Assembly (NCBI RefSeq): GCF_030272615.1
Contig: NC_081415.1
Span: 511,693,873 to 511,753,872, forward strand
Origin: Cryptomeria japonica
Taxonomy: Eukaryota > Streptophyta > Pinopsida > Cupressales > Cupressaceae
DNA: 60,000 nucleotides
Reading direction: 5' to 3'
In this document: positions 10,938 to 23,053 of the stretch, in pieces
Layout of the letters: each line of letters starts with the position of its first letter
Position numbering within the stretch: the first letter of the stretch is position 1
Translations under genes and position numbers: made by a program
Notes under the pieces: model-generated
The model's input: only the letters and a program-made list of their open reading frames with translations
Database searches by the model: none
What the model was told of the DNA's origin: nothing

Positions 10938-11756
10938 CTTCAATTCATTAGGATGACTACTTGATAGACATTGCAGGTTTGGGAGACATAATTGATGATA
11001 TTCATATTATCTTTGATGAAGATGGTCCTTCTTCACTTGTTGCAAGGGAATAGTCTGACCCTCTTGTTCATTCTCTAGATGATCATTCTTTCAAGGTTGA
11101 CATGATTGTAGATTCTTATGTACAACACTTGGAGGATGTCTCTTTATCCTTAAAGGAGATATGTGAGTCTTTGGATATTGATCTACATTCATCTCCAATA
11201 GCTGTTGGAGTGCCATTTTTTAGTAGTGTGGATCAGTACACCACCTTTGGAGGGGGTAACTTTTAGCATCGACATGGGGACACTTGTGCTATTTTTAGAG
11301 ACTTTATTCATCGTGATTTTTTTTGCTATACATCTTCCCTTCATGATTAAGGAGACTTCATAGATATACCTTTTTTTTGTTTCTTCCCAAGGGGAGGAAC
11401 GTTATTCGATGATCATGGAGCATTTTCTTCATTCATTTTTGAGATTCTACCAATGGTGCAAATTCTACATTAAGTGGGGGTGACTTAATCTATTTTCTTC
11501 TCTCTTATGGGGGGAATTTTTCCTCACATGTGGTTTTGTCCTTCACATACTTCTTTGAGAGTTCTTTAGTATAGTTTTTATCTTTGTTTTGGGGGAGAGT
11601 TTTTTCTCATTGGGATTTTCTCTCTTTCTCCATTTGTGAGAGATTTCATTGGTTTGTGTGCATTTTTATTTGTACATGGGTACATAACGTGGCTTCATAG
11701 TTGAGACCCATCTTGCATAAGTTCATTCTCCCAAGTTGCACTTAAGGGGCTGGGGG

Positions 11757-12211
11757 TGTTGGTGTAATCATTTATTGATATAGGATATAACTACACCTTA
11801 CTTAAGTTTACTTAGGATAATGCATTTCATAGTAGTTTGGATATGAGACACTTCGGGAAGTGTGGACATTGGGATGATGTATGTAGGAGAGTTTCCACCT
11901 TTTGTGGTCTTACCTTGTTGTCACATTCCACATTTAGAGGGTGATCCACCTCTTGTGGAATATTATATTATTTCTCCTACCTACCCCTACCACTACTCTT
12001 GTTTCTCATTGAGCAACATGTCATGATTGTGTGCTCACATATCCATATGGCCTTGCCTTTATAAGAAGGCTCATCTATATTGTATGTAATTTTTTATGAT
12101 CTAGTTGATCAGTATTTTGCATCTTTACTAGAATATAATTTATTCTTATCAAATCTATTTGTCTCTCTTTTGTGCTACTCAATGTTTTCTAGATCTTGCC
12201 TATTTTCAACA
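11757..12211 (+). repeat. 3' LTR of the small copia element
   Basis: Direct repeat of 9956-10413, preceded by a G-rich purine tract. The two copies have diverged clearly, so the insertion is old. Confidence 0.82.
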
Positions 12212-13600
12212 AATTCTTACAGTTTTCTCCCAATTTCTCAAGATTCATCAAATATTGTGATTTTTTAAATAAAATTAACCAGATAAAAAGAAAAAAAAAA
12301 GATTCAAACATAAAAAAATTTCTATAGAATTTTGAGAAATTTAAAGTTTTTATTTTTTTTCCATAGCCTCAAAAAACCATCTGGGTATCTGTCAAATTTG
12401 CATGTAATGACTAAGTTTCATAAAAATCATATCAAAAGGTCATCTTTATTGATTATTGACTAGTTAAATTTATCTTACTTTTCTTTTTGTCATAAATTTT
12501 ACATACAATGTCAAAATAAGGAAAATGAGATATTGTGAAAAAGTTGATTTCAAGAATGATCTAGTAGTGATACAGTTTTTTTAGATCTTGCTTCATTTTC
12601 TTTCTATAAGCATTTGAAGGTATATGTTTAGTTCTTCACTTTTTGGTCATATCTTAAACATATATACTATTTTTCATAAATGACTAAGCATTGGAGAGCT
12701 AGTTTTGTGATCTACCTTGATCTACTATCTATTTTTTAGATTTTATAACAAGTACTCATAGATCTTAGATTCAATAATTTCCTTTCTTTTGGTCATTTGC
12801 CAGTTCTAAAAGTTGAAAAAAGGTTTGTTTTCCTTGTAATGAGGGGTAGCATATTCAATTTTTAAATCTTCACATCATCATAGCCCTTGCCTAATCTAAA
12901 AACTAATTACAGTGGTGTAATTCTCTATTGAGAAACCTATACCTCGTAACTATTATAGTTAGAATTCCAAGGTGAATAGATTGATTTAGTCTCAACGTTT
13001 ATGATCCTATTTAGATGAGAACCAACCAAAATTCAACCATAATTTTGATATCCTTCAGCATAAAGACCAAATGGATAAAAAAACGATTTTGATTGGCATG
13101 CATGTTTTGGATAGTCTCTTATTTCATCTTCATTCCAATGATACTCCTTAAGCTATGTGGCTCAAATTTTAGGAAATTTTGGGGGTATTCATGAGTTTCA
13201 TGCACTTTAAATTGCATCAAAATTGGCATATTTGATACCTAATTTATTCTTCTACATTGAGGATTGTCTTGAGAAAATTTTAAATCAAACTAATCCCTTT
13301 TACAGGTCTGTGGTAAATACAAGATTGACAATGAGTACATCTTTTTAATCCTATTGAATCTTTGGGGCCTGTTTCATGTATTTTCTTTCACATTTTATTC
13401 TACAATAGTTTCTTTAGATACCACCTTAAATATGCCTTTGTGTGAGGTATATAGACACTAGCATGAGTAAAAGACAAGTTGGCACAACTTGATTCACTTT
13501 ATAGTTTCAAATCATAGGTGTTTGTTTATCAATAATCTATAAGTAGAAGAATTGAAATAAATAGTCCAATCAACCATTTTAACTCCCATGTATAAGATTC
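12212..13600. other. AT-rich spacer, no recognisable gene
   Basis: Low-complexity A/T runs (12290-12360) and unassigned sequence. No frame shows recognisable similarity. Confidence 0.5.
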
Positions 13601-14584
13601 ATCAAATTATTCATATTCTTCAAGGATGTCATCATGTAAGAAGAACAAGTCTAAGTGTGTATATTGCACTAAATCATGAAATAATAAGCATCATTGTTAT
13701 GTAAAGTAGATAGATGAGTTGAAATATATTATCCATAAAAAATAATATTTAATCGCCTTCATGTACTACATCTTATTCTACCACTTCAATGCCTACACAT
13801 TTTTGGTTATCTTATATGGTATATGGTGAAGATAAGATGATACTCCATTTGCATTGACATATCTTTAGTCCAGTAGGTAGATTTTTTAATCAAGAGCCTC
13901 TCATAATGTGGCATAATCCATAGATATGTACTCTCCTTTCAAGCATCATAATTTTCCACACATTTTGATGGGTAATAACACTTACGTGAGTGTTACTCAA
14001 ATAATTTATATTATTGATGATGCCACTTTCATTGATGTCCTTTGTGTCCCTTCATTATTTTACAACATTCTTTCCTTCTACTTGAATAATCATAGCAGGA
14101 TAGGCAAGATAGTTGAGTTCTTCTGTGATTCAATTGCATAAGAGATATACATATTAGAGAGCTTACTGTAGTTATAATGTTGACCATTCATCTCAATTAC
14201 ATGATTTCTCCCATTTTTGGCACACATAACATATAGTTCCATTGACTACTCCTAACTTTCATGCATCTATAGTTCAAATTTTTTTGAGGTTTGGTCGCTT
14301 GAACCTATGAGTGCTTCCATAAACCACCTTGGTTGCTAATATTTGTGTTTAGGATCATCCTCTAGAGTTTCTTTCTTCTTTAGAGATCTATTTAATCTAG
14401 CATGATCTTTATTCCCTTCCTATTCTAGCATTATTGGATGAGTAATTTCCAAATATTACATGATTATTTCTTATAGCACACACTATATTAATTGGGGACA
14501 TGACCCCAGATATTCTATTTCTCTTTAATAGAAACCTCAACATTCCTATCATTTGATCTTCATTAGTACCTCTTGAGGTTGTTC
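13600..14584 (+). pseudogene. Ty1/copia gag-protease fragment
   Basis: Near 13650 a broken nucleocapsid knuckle is visible (CVYC, then HHCY after a stop). From 13926 the stretch MYSPFKHHNFPHILMGNNTY, DVLCVPSLFYNILSFY and GKIVEFF is the copia segment upstream of integrase, parallel to 10449-10700. Downstream it dissolves into stops. No LTRs were identified for it, so it is a scrap of an older element, cut on its right by the insertion at 14585. Confidence 0.55.
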
Positions 14585-15562
14585 ATTAGGTATCTTCATA
14601 GTTTTTGGTTAAGATAAAATGAGTTTTATAGGGACCTGAAACACAAATCCAAGTACAAAAAAAGAAAAATAGCAATGAGAAAGTCCATAACCAACATCCA
14701 AACAACAACAACAAAAAGGGGAAAAACCCCACATATCCCAACTAAAAAACAAAAATAAAGCCTCGAGCAAACCAACATAAAGCTAAACAAGAGATTCTAA
14801 GAGCTCAAATTTTTTCTCAATAAAGTTCTTATTCATGTCTTCTAGCTCCATTACTCTCCTCATGGTACTTTTCTCTTGATTCCCACTCCTAGTCCTAGTA
14901 GATGAGCTTGTAGAAATCCACACCTCTGATCCCTATGGATTAGTATCCAAGGTTTTCCTTTTAGATTTATTAGCAATTATTAGAATACTATTGATTGGTT
15001 GAGCTTTATCGATTATAATTTTCTCATTCATGTTTTTAAGGCCTTCAACACTGTTATTCATTACTTTTTTTACTGATATCAACCAAATTCCTAAGCCTTC
15101 CCTTAAGGTCTTACAATTCTTTCTCCAAACTAGCAATTTTGGATTCGTGATATATTTTCATGACTTTAACATCTTCAGTCAGATTCTAGGTAATTTTAAT
15201 TAGTTTATCATTTTTATTAGTTATTGAGGTCTTAGTGAAGGTATTAATAATATCCTTTATTCCTTGTTTGATGATGAGGATTTCACTAATCACCCAACAA
15301 AAGCACTTCTCCTTATTAGAGGTGGAGTTAGCTAGAAGCAGGCCAATATATGGACCATATCACTTTTGCTATTACCACTCTCCAACTAGTAAAAGTTGAG
15401 GGGGATATCCATCTTAATATCCTTATTCCCTTTATCCTTTAGATCAACAAACATCACCACCTTTTTCTTTTCAAAGCTATCATTACCCATCTCCTCCTGA
15501 TGAGGGGTTTTTTTGTTTTTGGTTAGATTTATAGGGGGGTTTAATTAGGTATCTTCATAGTT
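14585..15562 (-). mobile_element. 5'-truncated non-LTR copy of the ORF3 family (copy A)
   Basis: The identical 19-base repeats ATTAGGTATCTTCATAGTT at 14585-14603 and 15544-15562 bracket a 940-bp insert read on the minus strand. The insert encodes the coiled-coil C-terminal part of ORF3 (about 15540-14800, ending ELLESLV-stop) and then a 3' UTR. The 3' end (GGTTTC-AGGTCCCTATAAAACTC, then CTTAACCAAAAA) resembles that of the LINE at 31892. Long target duplications, 5' truncation and a shared 3' end are the marks of target-primed reverse transcription. Confidence 0.7.
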
Positions 15563-16200
15563 ATTTGGATTAGCTTCATTTGATTTGGCCTCTTTTGGTA
15601 TAGACATATGGTCAATTGAGTAGTATTCCATGGCACACATTATGAGATTATCCCTTCCATCTTCTTTCATGGAATTTATTTTCCCTTGGTTATTGGTTTT
15701 GTTTCCTTCCAAGGGGAGAAATATAGTTTTCTCTCTTGGATAATCATTGAGATTAATCTACAAGCATTCACCTTCAAGATTAGAGCTTCTTTATTATGAG
15801 GGAATACATCGTCTCTTTATTTTTGTTCTATGGGGGATATTCATTATACTTATGTGAATGATTTAGTTTTAATGTCCATTCTAAGTTTACTAACAATATA
15901 TAGCTCAATTTATTTTTCTTCTCGTTACACTTAAATTAGTACAATAGCTCAAACCTATTGTCAAAAATTCATTTGAATCATGCATCATAATAATGACCCA
16001 TGATGTGTATATATTGATACCATAATTTAGGAGTGTTCAAGCCTTATACATCCATAAGTGTTTTAATTTATATCAATTAATTTATGGGGTTGACTCTATA
16101 TCTTAATTTGACATTATAAATAATAACTTAACTTCTAATATATATTAGTCTTTGTTCCTACATCTATAATAATAATAATCAAGCTTACTATTTTGCTTAT
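15563..16200. other. AT-rich spacer
   Basis: No coding or repeat structure was recognised. It forms the 3' flank of the next non-LTR insertion. Confidence 0.5.
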
Positions 16201-16213
16201 TTTTATAATAGTT
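16201..16213. repeat. Candidate target-site duplication (outer copy)
   Basis: TTTTATAATAGTT (minus-strand AACTATTATAAAA) recurs exactly at 31879-31891 and with one change at 39430-39442. It directly abuts the 3' end of ORF3-family copy B. Confidence 0.55.
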
Positions 16214-17246
16214 CTAATTAATAAAAGGTAGGATAGGCCTAAACCATTACATAACCACTGAAAAGATTCACCTAGGGCACATGAGGAATACACACATATA
16301 TAAAGACAAAAAAAACCAAAAATAGTGAGGAACTACCAACAAATATACCAAGACTAGAAACTAACTACCAAAACAAGACCACAAACTAACTAGCCAGCTA
16401 CCAAAGATGCAATGGGGTGGTCTACTAGGCACAGACGTTACCCTCTTACCGATATTTATAGAGACCTATAACTTTATTAGAGAAATAAATTTTATTGCTA
16501 TAACTCTTAATAGAGGTTAGGGTAAATAATATGTAGTTTCTCCAACCATAGAGGAAGGGGGCTCCATCATAGCAGAGGGAGACATTTCATGTCTCTTATG
16601 CTATGCTTTCCTATGATCAATTTCCTCCTAAATAACTTGTAAGGAAGTTGAATTCTTCATGGCCATCTCTTGGCTCAACTTGGATATATCCTCAACTTTT
16701 CACTTTAGGTTCTCTTGGGTTTCCTCTAGCTCCATCGCTACATTATTATCATTCCTTTGAGACACCTTTTCACTAAGGTCATTTAGCATCCCCTCAATTT
16801 TATCGCATTTCTCAAATTTCCCAACCATATTACTAGTAACTTCCATGACCCATTCATCCTTTTCCTCTATCAGGCCCATGTATTCACCCTAGCTCCCACT
16901 TTAGTAATAGCCTCAAGTCTATTAATCTTTCTAATAGCCACATTGAATTATGAGAAGAGTCATTTAATATCCATGCCCTACTACCCAATACTTTCTTCCA
17001 GCTTCAACACCTTAGAATCTAATGTAGGAAGGCTAGGATTAGGGATGGGGACCTCTTCATTAGGAGGAACTGGAGCAACCTCCTCTAAAGCCATATAGGG
17101 GACTAGTCTAATTCCAAGTTTAAGGAATCAAATTACAAATAAGGTTCCTCTTCTTTTTATTCTACCTCTCCACATCCTTAGAAGGTGGATAAGGAGAAAT
17201 ATTTTATTTCACTTCTTTAATGGGGTTAATGAGGGTAGGATCTAAT
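16214..17246 (-). pseudogene. ORF3-family copy B, C-terminal half and 3' UTR
   Basis: On the minus strand this reads a proline-rich linker (PVPPNEEVPIPNPSLP), then a long coiled coil (KVLKLEESIG, KINRLEAITK, MELEETQENLK, KVEDISKLSQEMA) with several TAG and TGA stops, then a 3' UTR ending in GTAATGG-TTTAGGCCTATC. The N-terminal half lies 14 kb away at 31249-31878; the LTR element between them was inserted into this ORF. The arrangement linker, coiled coil, 3' UTR parallels copies A and D. Its function is unknown. Confidence 0.6.
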
Positions 17247-18441
17247 TGTAGCATCGTAAATTATCATCAAACCAATTTACACCTCATGCTTGCGCCCCTA
17301 ATTTAGAATGTGTCTCCCTCACCTCCTATTTGGGTCTGTTTAGTGTCTTAACTGCAAGTTTTATGCTTCAAACACCTACCAAGTAATTCCTTGAAGAGGT
17401 GTCCTCCTCCCTTGGCCCAATATTTGGTCACTACTTGAGGAGGACTGGGGTGCTAGCACATTGGTCCTGGTCTAGAGTGCATAGCACCCTAGTCCTCCAT
17501 TGTGGGGCCCAATTTTCAAGGAGGAGGTGAGACCTACTTCTCCTATAGGAAAATAAAATGGTGTCTCAATATGACCCTTAGAGATCTCCCTATTTAGTAA
17601 AATTACCTAGATTTTCATATATAAATACATTTGATTAACCTAATTGTATCCTAGGAATTTCAGTCAACCAATCAAGAATTCAAGCATTGAAGTGTTCACT
17701 ATCAAGCATTTTCAGAGGCCTTAAAGGCTACATATTATTCATTCAACTATTGTGGAGAAAATTACAACATTCATATGCAAGAATTTGTGTGTAATTAGGG
17801 CTTTTTCATATTCATGCCACTTCATACAACATTTATGATTACATTCAATAAGAAAAGCATAATTATCAATTATTTCATATCTGGGGTATATCTTTCCTTT
17901 ATTTTATTTTATTTTTTACAATATTTCATTCAATTTTAATTCCTAAATCAAGGTTTGACTTAGGAAAACCCCTATTTCCAACCTATTTCTCCTTCTTTCT
18001 ATGTGTAGGAAGAAGGTATAGAGATGTGATCTTTAGGATAAGCTTTATTTGTAGAGATGAATCATTCCTCCATTGGAGTACAAAAGGTTCAGAGGACTAG
18101 TACGACCATTAGACCAATCTTGACAAATCAAGAACTCCTTTTGGGAATAGGTCTGAATCCTCTTACAATCCTTAGATCCAAGTTCGTGTCTCAATTTGAT
18201 GACTATAGTTAACTATTCACACATTGACTTTCGCTCATTTACCCTAATTTCAACATCTTCAACAAATCAATTCAACTCAAGGGAACAAAACACACACCTC
18301 GCTTAGAATTAGATCAACATTTAGACCAAATAGGTTTAGATCTATCTAATTCCTATATATCCCTAATGTAATGGTCCCCAAGTCATAACATTAGTGTTTC
18401 CTTCCTTCTTGTGGTGGAAATCCTATTTTTTCACCATTTCA
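17247..18441 (+). repeat. 5' LTR of the large LARD-like element
   Basis: Aligns with 28997-29231 plus 30302-31248. Shared blocks include ACCAATTTACACCTCAT, GGGGCCCAATTTT and TTCCTTCTTGTGGTGGAA near the end. It ends CCATTTCA, three bases before the primer site. Confidence 0.75.
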
Positions 18442-18444
18442 TTT

Positions 18445-18464
18445 TGGTGAACCCAAGTCCTTAC
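18445..18464 (+). other. Primer binding site, probably tRNA-Trp type (degraded)
   Basis: TGGTGAACCCAAGTCC: the first ten bases match the complement of the plant tRNA-Trp 3' end as I recall it, and the rest has drifted. Compare the full 20-base match at 55735-55754. Confidence 0.55.
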
Positions 18465-19419
18465 ACCCTCAATTTTGATTTATATTCTCTAATTTTTATG
18501 CAATTTAAAATTAAAATTTACACTTACAATTTTATTTTCCAATTGAATTTAAAAGATTTAGAGGTTAACAACCCTAATTTTTAATTTTAAAATTGAGCTT
18601 GTGGGTTTTCTAATTTGGATTAATTGTTTCAGATCTAATATAAAAATATTTCAATTGTCATTTTTACATTCATATATTTTATTTTAATTAGGTTACATAA
18701 ATTTAGAGGTTTAATTCATAAAAACCGTAATTTATTTTGGTTAATTTGGTTTGTGGGTTGCTTTATTTGTCAAATTAATTTTCACATTTGATTTTAAATA
18801 TTAATAATCGCACTTAATAGAGATGATTTATTTTCTATTTCACATATTATTTCTTTTTTTTCATTTATATTTATCATAATCATGTGTTGGATAATGGTTT
18901 CTTTGACTTCACATTGCTTCTTTTCATCCATAGCATTTTGGTATATTGCATTTTTTGAATTTCCAAATTTCTTCCTTTCAATCAGTTAGATATCAAATCC
19001 TAGAGATGCTAATGGAAAACCTAATACTTGTACCTCTCCTAGGGTATCTAGTGTGAATGAAGAATAATCTAATACTCATATCAATAATCTTTCTATTTGA
19101 GAGGAAGCATTGAAGATAAACATGACACCATCTTCTTGTCATACACATACCCTAGCGCAAGGGGGGTAAGATAAAAATATTGGTGTTCTAATCTCTGTAT
19201 ATCCTTCTTATTCTCATAGAGCCTATCTTAGTCATCAAAAAATTTGTATAGAAGATTATTTTATGTATTTCATTCATAATCTATATCCCAAAATAACATT
19301 AAGAAAATATGAGGCCTTAGAAGATAAGGATCTTCCTACCCAATCTACCAAAGAGGATATGCATGATGATATAAAGTAAAATCACCCTCCACAAGATATT
19401 CCTTCATCTACTTGTCCCT
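18465..19419 (+). other. Untranslated leader of the LARD-like element
   Basis: AT-rich sequence downstream of the primer site with no recognisable coding content. Confidence 0.4.
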
Positions 19420-20200
19420 TTGTTCTTTCTAAACACACTTACACCAACAATTCAAAATAAATTTATTATAATGTTCATCATCCTTTCCAATAAAAAATAT
19501 TCTTATAGGAGTGGCTTTAACATGATATCAAATCAAGGTTTTAAAGGACGAGAACATGGAAAATTTGAACAAGGAATTAGAGTCCCTATTAATCCTCCTA
19601 CATAATATAACATAGAAGGCCTAGGACATTATCATAATTCTCCTATGGATGATCTCCTTAAGATTCAAGACTTCAAAGATCATCTTGCAAGATAAAAAAC
19701 TTATCGTTTAGCTAATGATCTTCTTCTTCAAAAGCTCCTTTTGGCTCATATCACAAAACTAATGATCATACTACCAATGATTGATGAAATGCAAGGACTC
19801 ATTGATAGAGGCATAGTTACAATAATCTAATGACACTCATTCTTCCTCTAACAATCCTTATCCTACATCATAAGAGACAAGGCCTAATCCTATTGATGAT
19901 CAAGAAAGATTCACAACTAGAATATTTTGAAAATTAATGTATGATAGGAATTTCATTTTTCCTTTTGTAAAGTTCAGCAATAAGAATAAAGAAGGTGGTA
20001 AGCATACATTTTTTCATCGTAGCTATTGTCATTTTCTTGGAAAATGTAAAACATTTAAGGAATTTATGAACATTTTGATAAGGGTCAAATAAATCTTTCC
20101 ACTGATATTACTCTTTTCCTTGGTGAGAAATTAATGCCTTAGCACTCTTCTCACCCTTCATGTTAGTCGTCACCCTATGACACTTCTAGCTAACTTAACT
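19420..20200 (+). pseudogene. Degraded gag-like frame of the LARD-like element
   Basis: In shifting frames the translation gives QGFKGREHGKFEQGIRVPINP, then KIQDFKDHLAR, LANDLLLQKLLLAHITK and MIDEMQGLIDRG, and after more stops a Cys/His cluster near 20010-20060 (HRSYCHFLGKCKTF) that could be the remains of a gag zinc finger. Position after the leader suggests gag, but I cannot assign it to a family with confidence. It may instead be an unrelated ORF carried by the element. Confidence 0.35.
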
Positions 20201-20209
20201 GGGGGATAT

Positions 20210-21064
20210 TCATCATAAGCATTGATATTTTTTTTCAATACCAAACATCTTGGGGAGGGAACATGGTTCATTCTTATGGCTTGAATTAATGCAGCCATAA
20301 ATGACCACATAAAAAAGAATTATCATGTTTTTCATGGCGGTATTCTTTTTCTCATTCATGAACACATAAAAATCTTGCCCTCCCCCTCGGTTAGGGTTCA
20401 TAAAGCTTTCAGTGAATTTTAGGAAGGGGACCATTTCAGCCTGTCCTTAGAGGAAGAAGAATGAAACATGGATTTGGAAGGTTTGGACTCCAATTCTAGG
20501 TCTTGTTTGAATAATGGTCACCAAGCTAAATGTGGTAGATCATTCCCTATCCACCTCACATTCTGATTCCCTCCCATCTCATTAGTCTCTCCCAAATAGA
20601 TCTAACCAAGTGTCGAGTTGAAGTGGTATACCTCCCTTCCTGAAAGAGCTCAATGCCAATTCCCCATTCATCAACATAGAAAGGGAGAAAATAAATTATA
20701 TATTGGTTGTAGCTCATGATGCGACTATTGATAATTGCATGATATTTAAATGTCTCTTTCATGAAGTTAAAGATATCAATGTGAAAATGAGGGCTATTAC
20801 CAATAAACAAGATTCTCAAACTAATAAAAAATGGATGGTGGAGTAGAAGACTATGGGAATAGTTAGTGATATGAAGAAAGATCATGATTGCATAATTTCT
20901 CTGTTGGAGGAAAAATAAAAAGATATTTTGAAAGAAGGCTGAGTAAGATGGAAAATAAGTCCCAAAAAGTTAATGACAACCTTATATCTCTAGTTACCTT
21001 CACCCAAAAAGTGTTTGAGATCTCAACTGAGAATATAAATACCATTGTGTGAAAGCTTGAAACC
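20210..21064 (+). pseudogene. ORF3-family copy C, first part (split by copia insertion)
   Basis: The translation of about 20275-20360 (AINDHIKKN, then FHGGILFLIHEHIKI) aligns with copy D (AISNPHIN, IHEGLMVILYNHIKN), followed by an acidic stretch (LSLEEEE) and a coiled coil from about 20700 (EVKDINVKMRAITNKQ, SDMKKDHDCIISLLEEK, KMENKSQKVNDNLISL). It is interrupted at 21064 by the copia element and resumes at 26847 in the same register of the coiled coil. The 5' boundary near 20210 is approximate. Most in-frame stops are TAG. Confidence 0.55.
21060..21064. repeat. Target-site duplication AAACC (left)
   Basis: AAACC directly before the 5' LTR is repeated at 26842-26846 directly after the 3' LTR. 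Confidence 0.9.
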
Positions 21065-21415
21065 TGTTAGAGTTATCTTGTATTAGCTAATAATTATTTA
21101 TTTAATTATTAGTCTATTATACTCTATGCTTAAGCTAAATTTAGGCATTTAATAATATTGTAGGTATTTAATAATTACTCTAATTATTAAATACTATTTA
21201 TCTCTTTAGGGTTTCTTTAGGGTTGCACATCTTTAGGGTTTATATTCTCCTGTCATAAGGATTGTATTGTAACTTTTCTTATTAATTCCCTCTTTGAATG
21301 ATAATCTTTTTTTTCAAAGCTTTTTTGTGTTTTGTCTCCAATCTTCTCTTGTGATAGGTATTTTCCTTGCAGATGCTTTTGGGATCTCAAAAGTTGTACT
21401 TTCTCAATTTATTCA
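21065..21415 (+). repeat. 5' LTR of the Ty1/copia element
   Basis: Matches 26491-26841. It contains a TTTAGGGTTTCTTTAGGGTT stretch and is followed immediately by the primer site. Confidence 0.93.
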
Positions 21416-21427
21416 TGGTATTAGAGC
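21416..21427 (+). other. Primer binding site, initiator tRNA-Met
   Basis: TGGTATTAGAGC lies immediately after the LTR, one mismatch from TGGTATCAGAGC. Confidence 0.9.
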
Positions 21428-22254
21428 TTACATCTGCTACTGCTTGTTCCTAATTTCTTTTCAGAAGATTTTCTCTAGAGGCAAGGGTTTCAGTTTTTTT
21501 TTAGAGGTTTTAGCTTGGATCCGGGGTATCTTTTTTGTTTCTATACATTTTGAGCTCAAATGAACCTCACCATTGAGTTCAGAACACCCCAAAACCCCCA
21601 TTTTTATATAAAATTTGTCTAGTTTGGAAAACTTTAGCCCTGAGAATTTTTTTTTGAGTTTGGCACTTAGAGGAACGTTTTTCGAGAATTTTTTTTTTAC
21701 CCTCTTTATGCCCTACAAGAGGGTTTTTTTTCTTTTTGCCATAACTTGGGCAAACAGAGTTAGATTTTTGAAAATGAATAGGCCCCAAAAATATCTTTTT
21801 GAACCCTACTTAGATCTGGAGGTGAGATTTGCTGATTTTTTATCTAGTACCTATTTTTTGCCGTCCAAGTTAGTGCTCTTTTCTACACTCTAGGAGCCAT
21901 AACTTGGGTAAACGGACTCTATTTTCAAAAAATTAATAAGTGTCAGAAAGGTCTTGGAGAGCCCTTCTTAGATTTGGAGTTATTATTTCTAAAAAAATCA
22001 TTAGGTACACAAGATAGTGTCTGACACATTTTCTTTTCTCTTGTCTTCTTTTCTGGCTCTCAGATTGCACTGGTTTTTTGTTTTGCATATTGTGGGGGTG
22101 TTATTTTTTTACTATTTTCTATAATTTACTTCAGAAAATTAGAACACCTAAACTCAAGAAAACAAAAAAAACCCCTTCTGCATCTTCTATCTAGTGTGAA
22201 AGATCACTTAATTAAAAAAATCAAGAGCAGGTCCAGGTTTAGGTACAGGTGTGC
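21428..22254 (+). other. Leader between primer site and gag of the copia element
   Basis: T-rich, roughly 830-bp untranslated stretch. It contains a twice-used phrase (CCATAACTTGGG-AAACGGA near 21740 and again near 21895). No coding similarity was seen. Confidence 0.45.
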
Positions 22255-23053
22255 ATGGAAGATTCTTCAGTTGACATTCTTACATCCCAAAACTATCACC
22301 TCTAGAAAGCTCATATGACGAGGCTTCTCAGATCAAGAGGTTTATGGTCCTATTTGGATGTGGATCAATGTTTCAGACAATGTGCTTTTTCATGTTTTAG
22401 ACAATGTGTTTTTTCAACTTATTGGTTTGCTCACTCCTTGGGCTAAGTGGTCCAAATTTGAAACTCTTTTTGGTACTGTTAATGAGTTTAGAGAATTACG
22501 GATTGAGGCAGAGGTCTCTTCCTTGTTACTTGAGTCTTTTCCTCACATTGAGGACTTTTTGAACAAGTTTAAAACCACCAGATCTATCCTACATAGTTTT
22601 GGTAAGAACAAAACAGACCTAGAGTGTATCTACCTGATTCTCTCTAAGATTCAAGGTCCCTATTAGACATTTGCTTCCACTTTTTATTGTACTATGGATG
22701 CATTGGGTACACACTTCACCATGCCTACTTTTGATGTTTTCTATGATCACTTGACTCGTGAGTAGGATCACCTGTCTCAATTGGACACCCTCATAGGATC
22801 AAAGCCAAAAGCATTGGTTGCTCAAACATCTAAAGAGAACAAGAAGAAGAAATCAAAGCCTAAGAGGGATTCAGCTAGGAGTGAGCATTCCTCCAAGCCA
22901 CCACCTAATTCTAATTACAAACCAAAGTCCTATACCAAACAAGAGCATTCTTCTAACTTTGGTGAGTCTTCCTCCAATACTAAGAAGAAATCAGATGAAT
23001 TTTGTAGTTTTTGTGGAAAAGAAGGTCATCTAGTTTCTTGTTGTAGGAAATGA
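22255..23053 (+). pseudogene. gag: Copia gag with intact zinc knuckle
   Basis: ATG 22255 opens the typical copia gag start (ILTSQNYHL, then KAHMTRLLRSRGLWSYLDVD), with a TAG where the conserved tryptophan after NYHL is expected. The frame changes near 22345-22370. The capsid-like helical region follows (FRELRIEAEVSSLLLESFPHIEDFLNKF). A Lys/Ser-rich linker at 22800-22990 leads to the nucleocapsid knuckle C-x2-C-x4-H-x4-C (CSFCGKEGHLVSCC, about 23003-23046), which is complete. Stops at about 22663 and 22763 are TAG. Confidence 0.85.

Larger units (their letters stand above)
9956..12211 (+). mobile_element. Small internally deleted Ty1/copia element (2256 bp)
   Basis: Two direct repeats of about 455 bp (9956-10413 and 11757-12211) start TGTTGGT and end CAACA. 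Between them is only 1.3 kb, coding for part of the copia region between protease and integrase plus an acidic tail. No RT, RNase H or integrase was seen. A purine-rich tract (AAGGGGCTGGGGG, 11744-11756) precedes the 3' LTR. The primer site after the 5' LTR is not convincing. No clear target duplication remains (GTTTT versus AATTC). It is probably a non-autonomous derivative that relied on a full copia element. Confidence 0.8.

Noticed and set aside
9923-12384. Similar stretches (TAGCCACAAAAAACCATTT and TAGCCTCAAAAAACCATCT) on both sides of the small copia element as a long target duplication
   Set aside because: The stretches are not adjacent to the LTR ends, lie about 150 bp out on the right side and match imperfectly; copia elements make five-base duplications.
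17242-17246. CTAAT and GTAAC (31249-31253) as a target duplication of the LARD-like element
   Set aside because: Only three of five bases match. The element is old so decay is possible, but it cannot be used as evidence.
21181-21245. TTTAGGG-like words in the copia LTR as plant telomere repeats
   Set aside because: Only a few scattered TTTAGGGTTT words; no tandem array, and they are present in both LTRs as part of the element.
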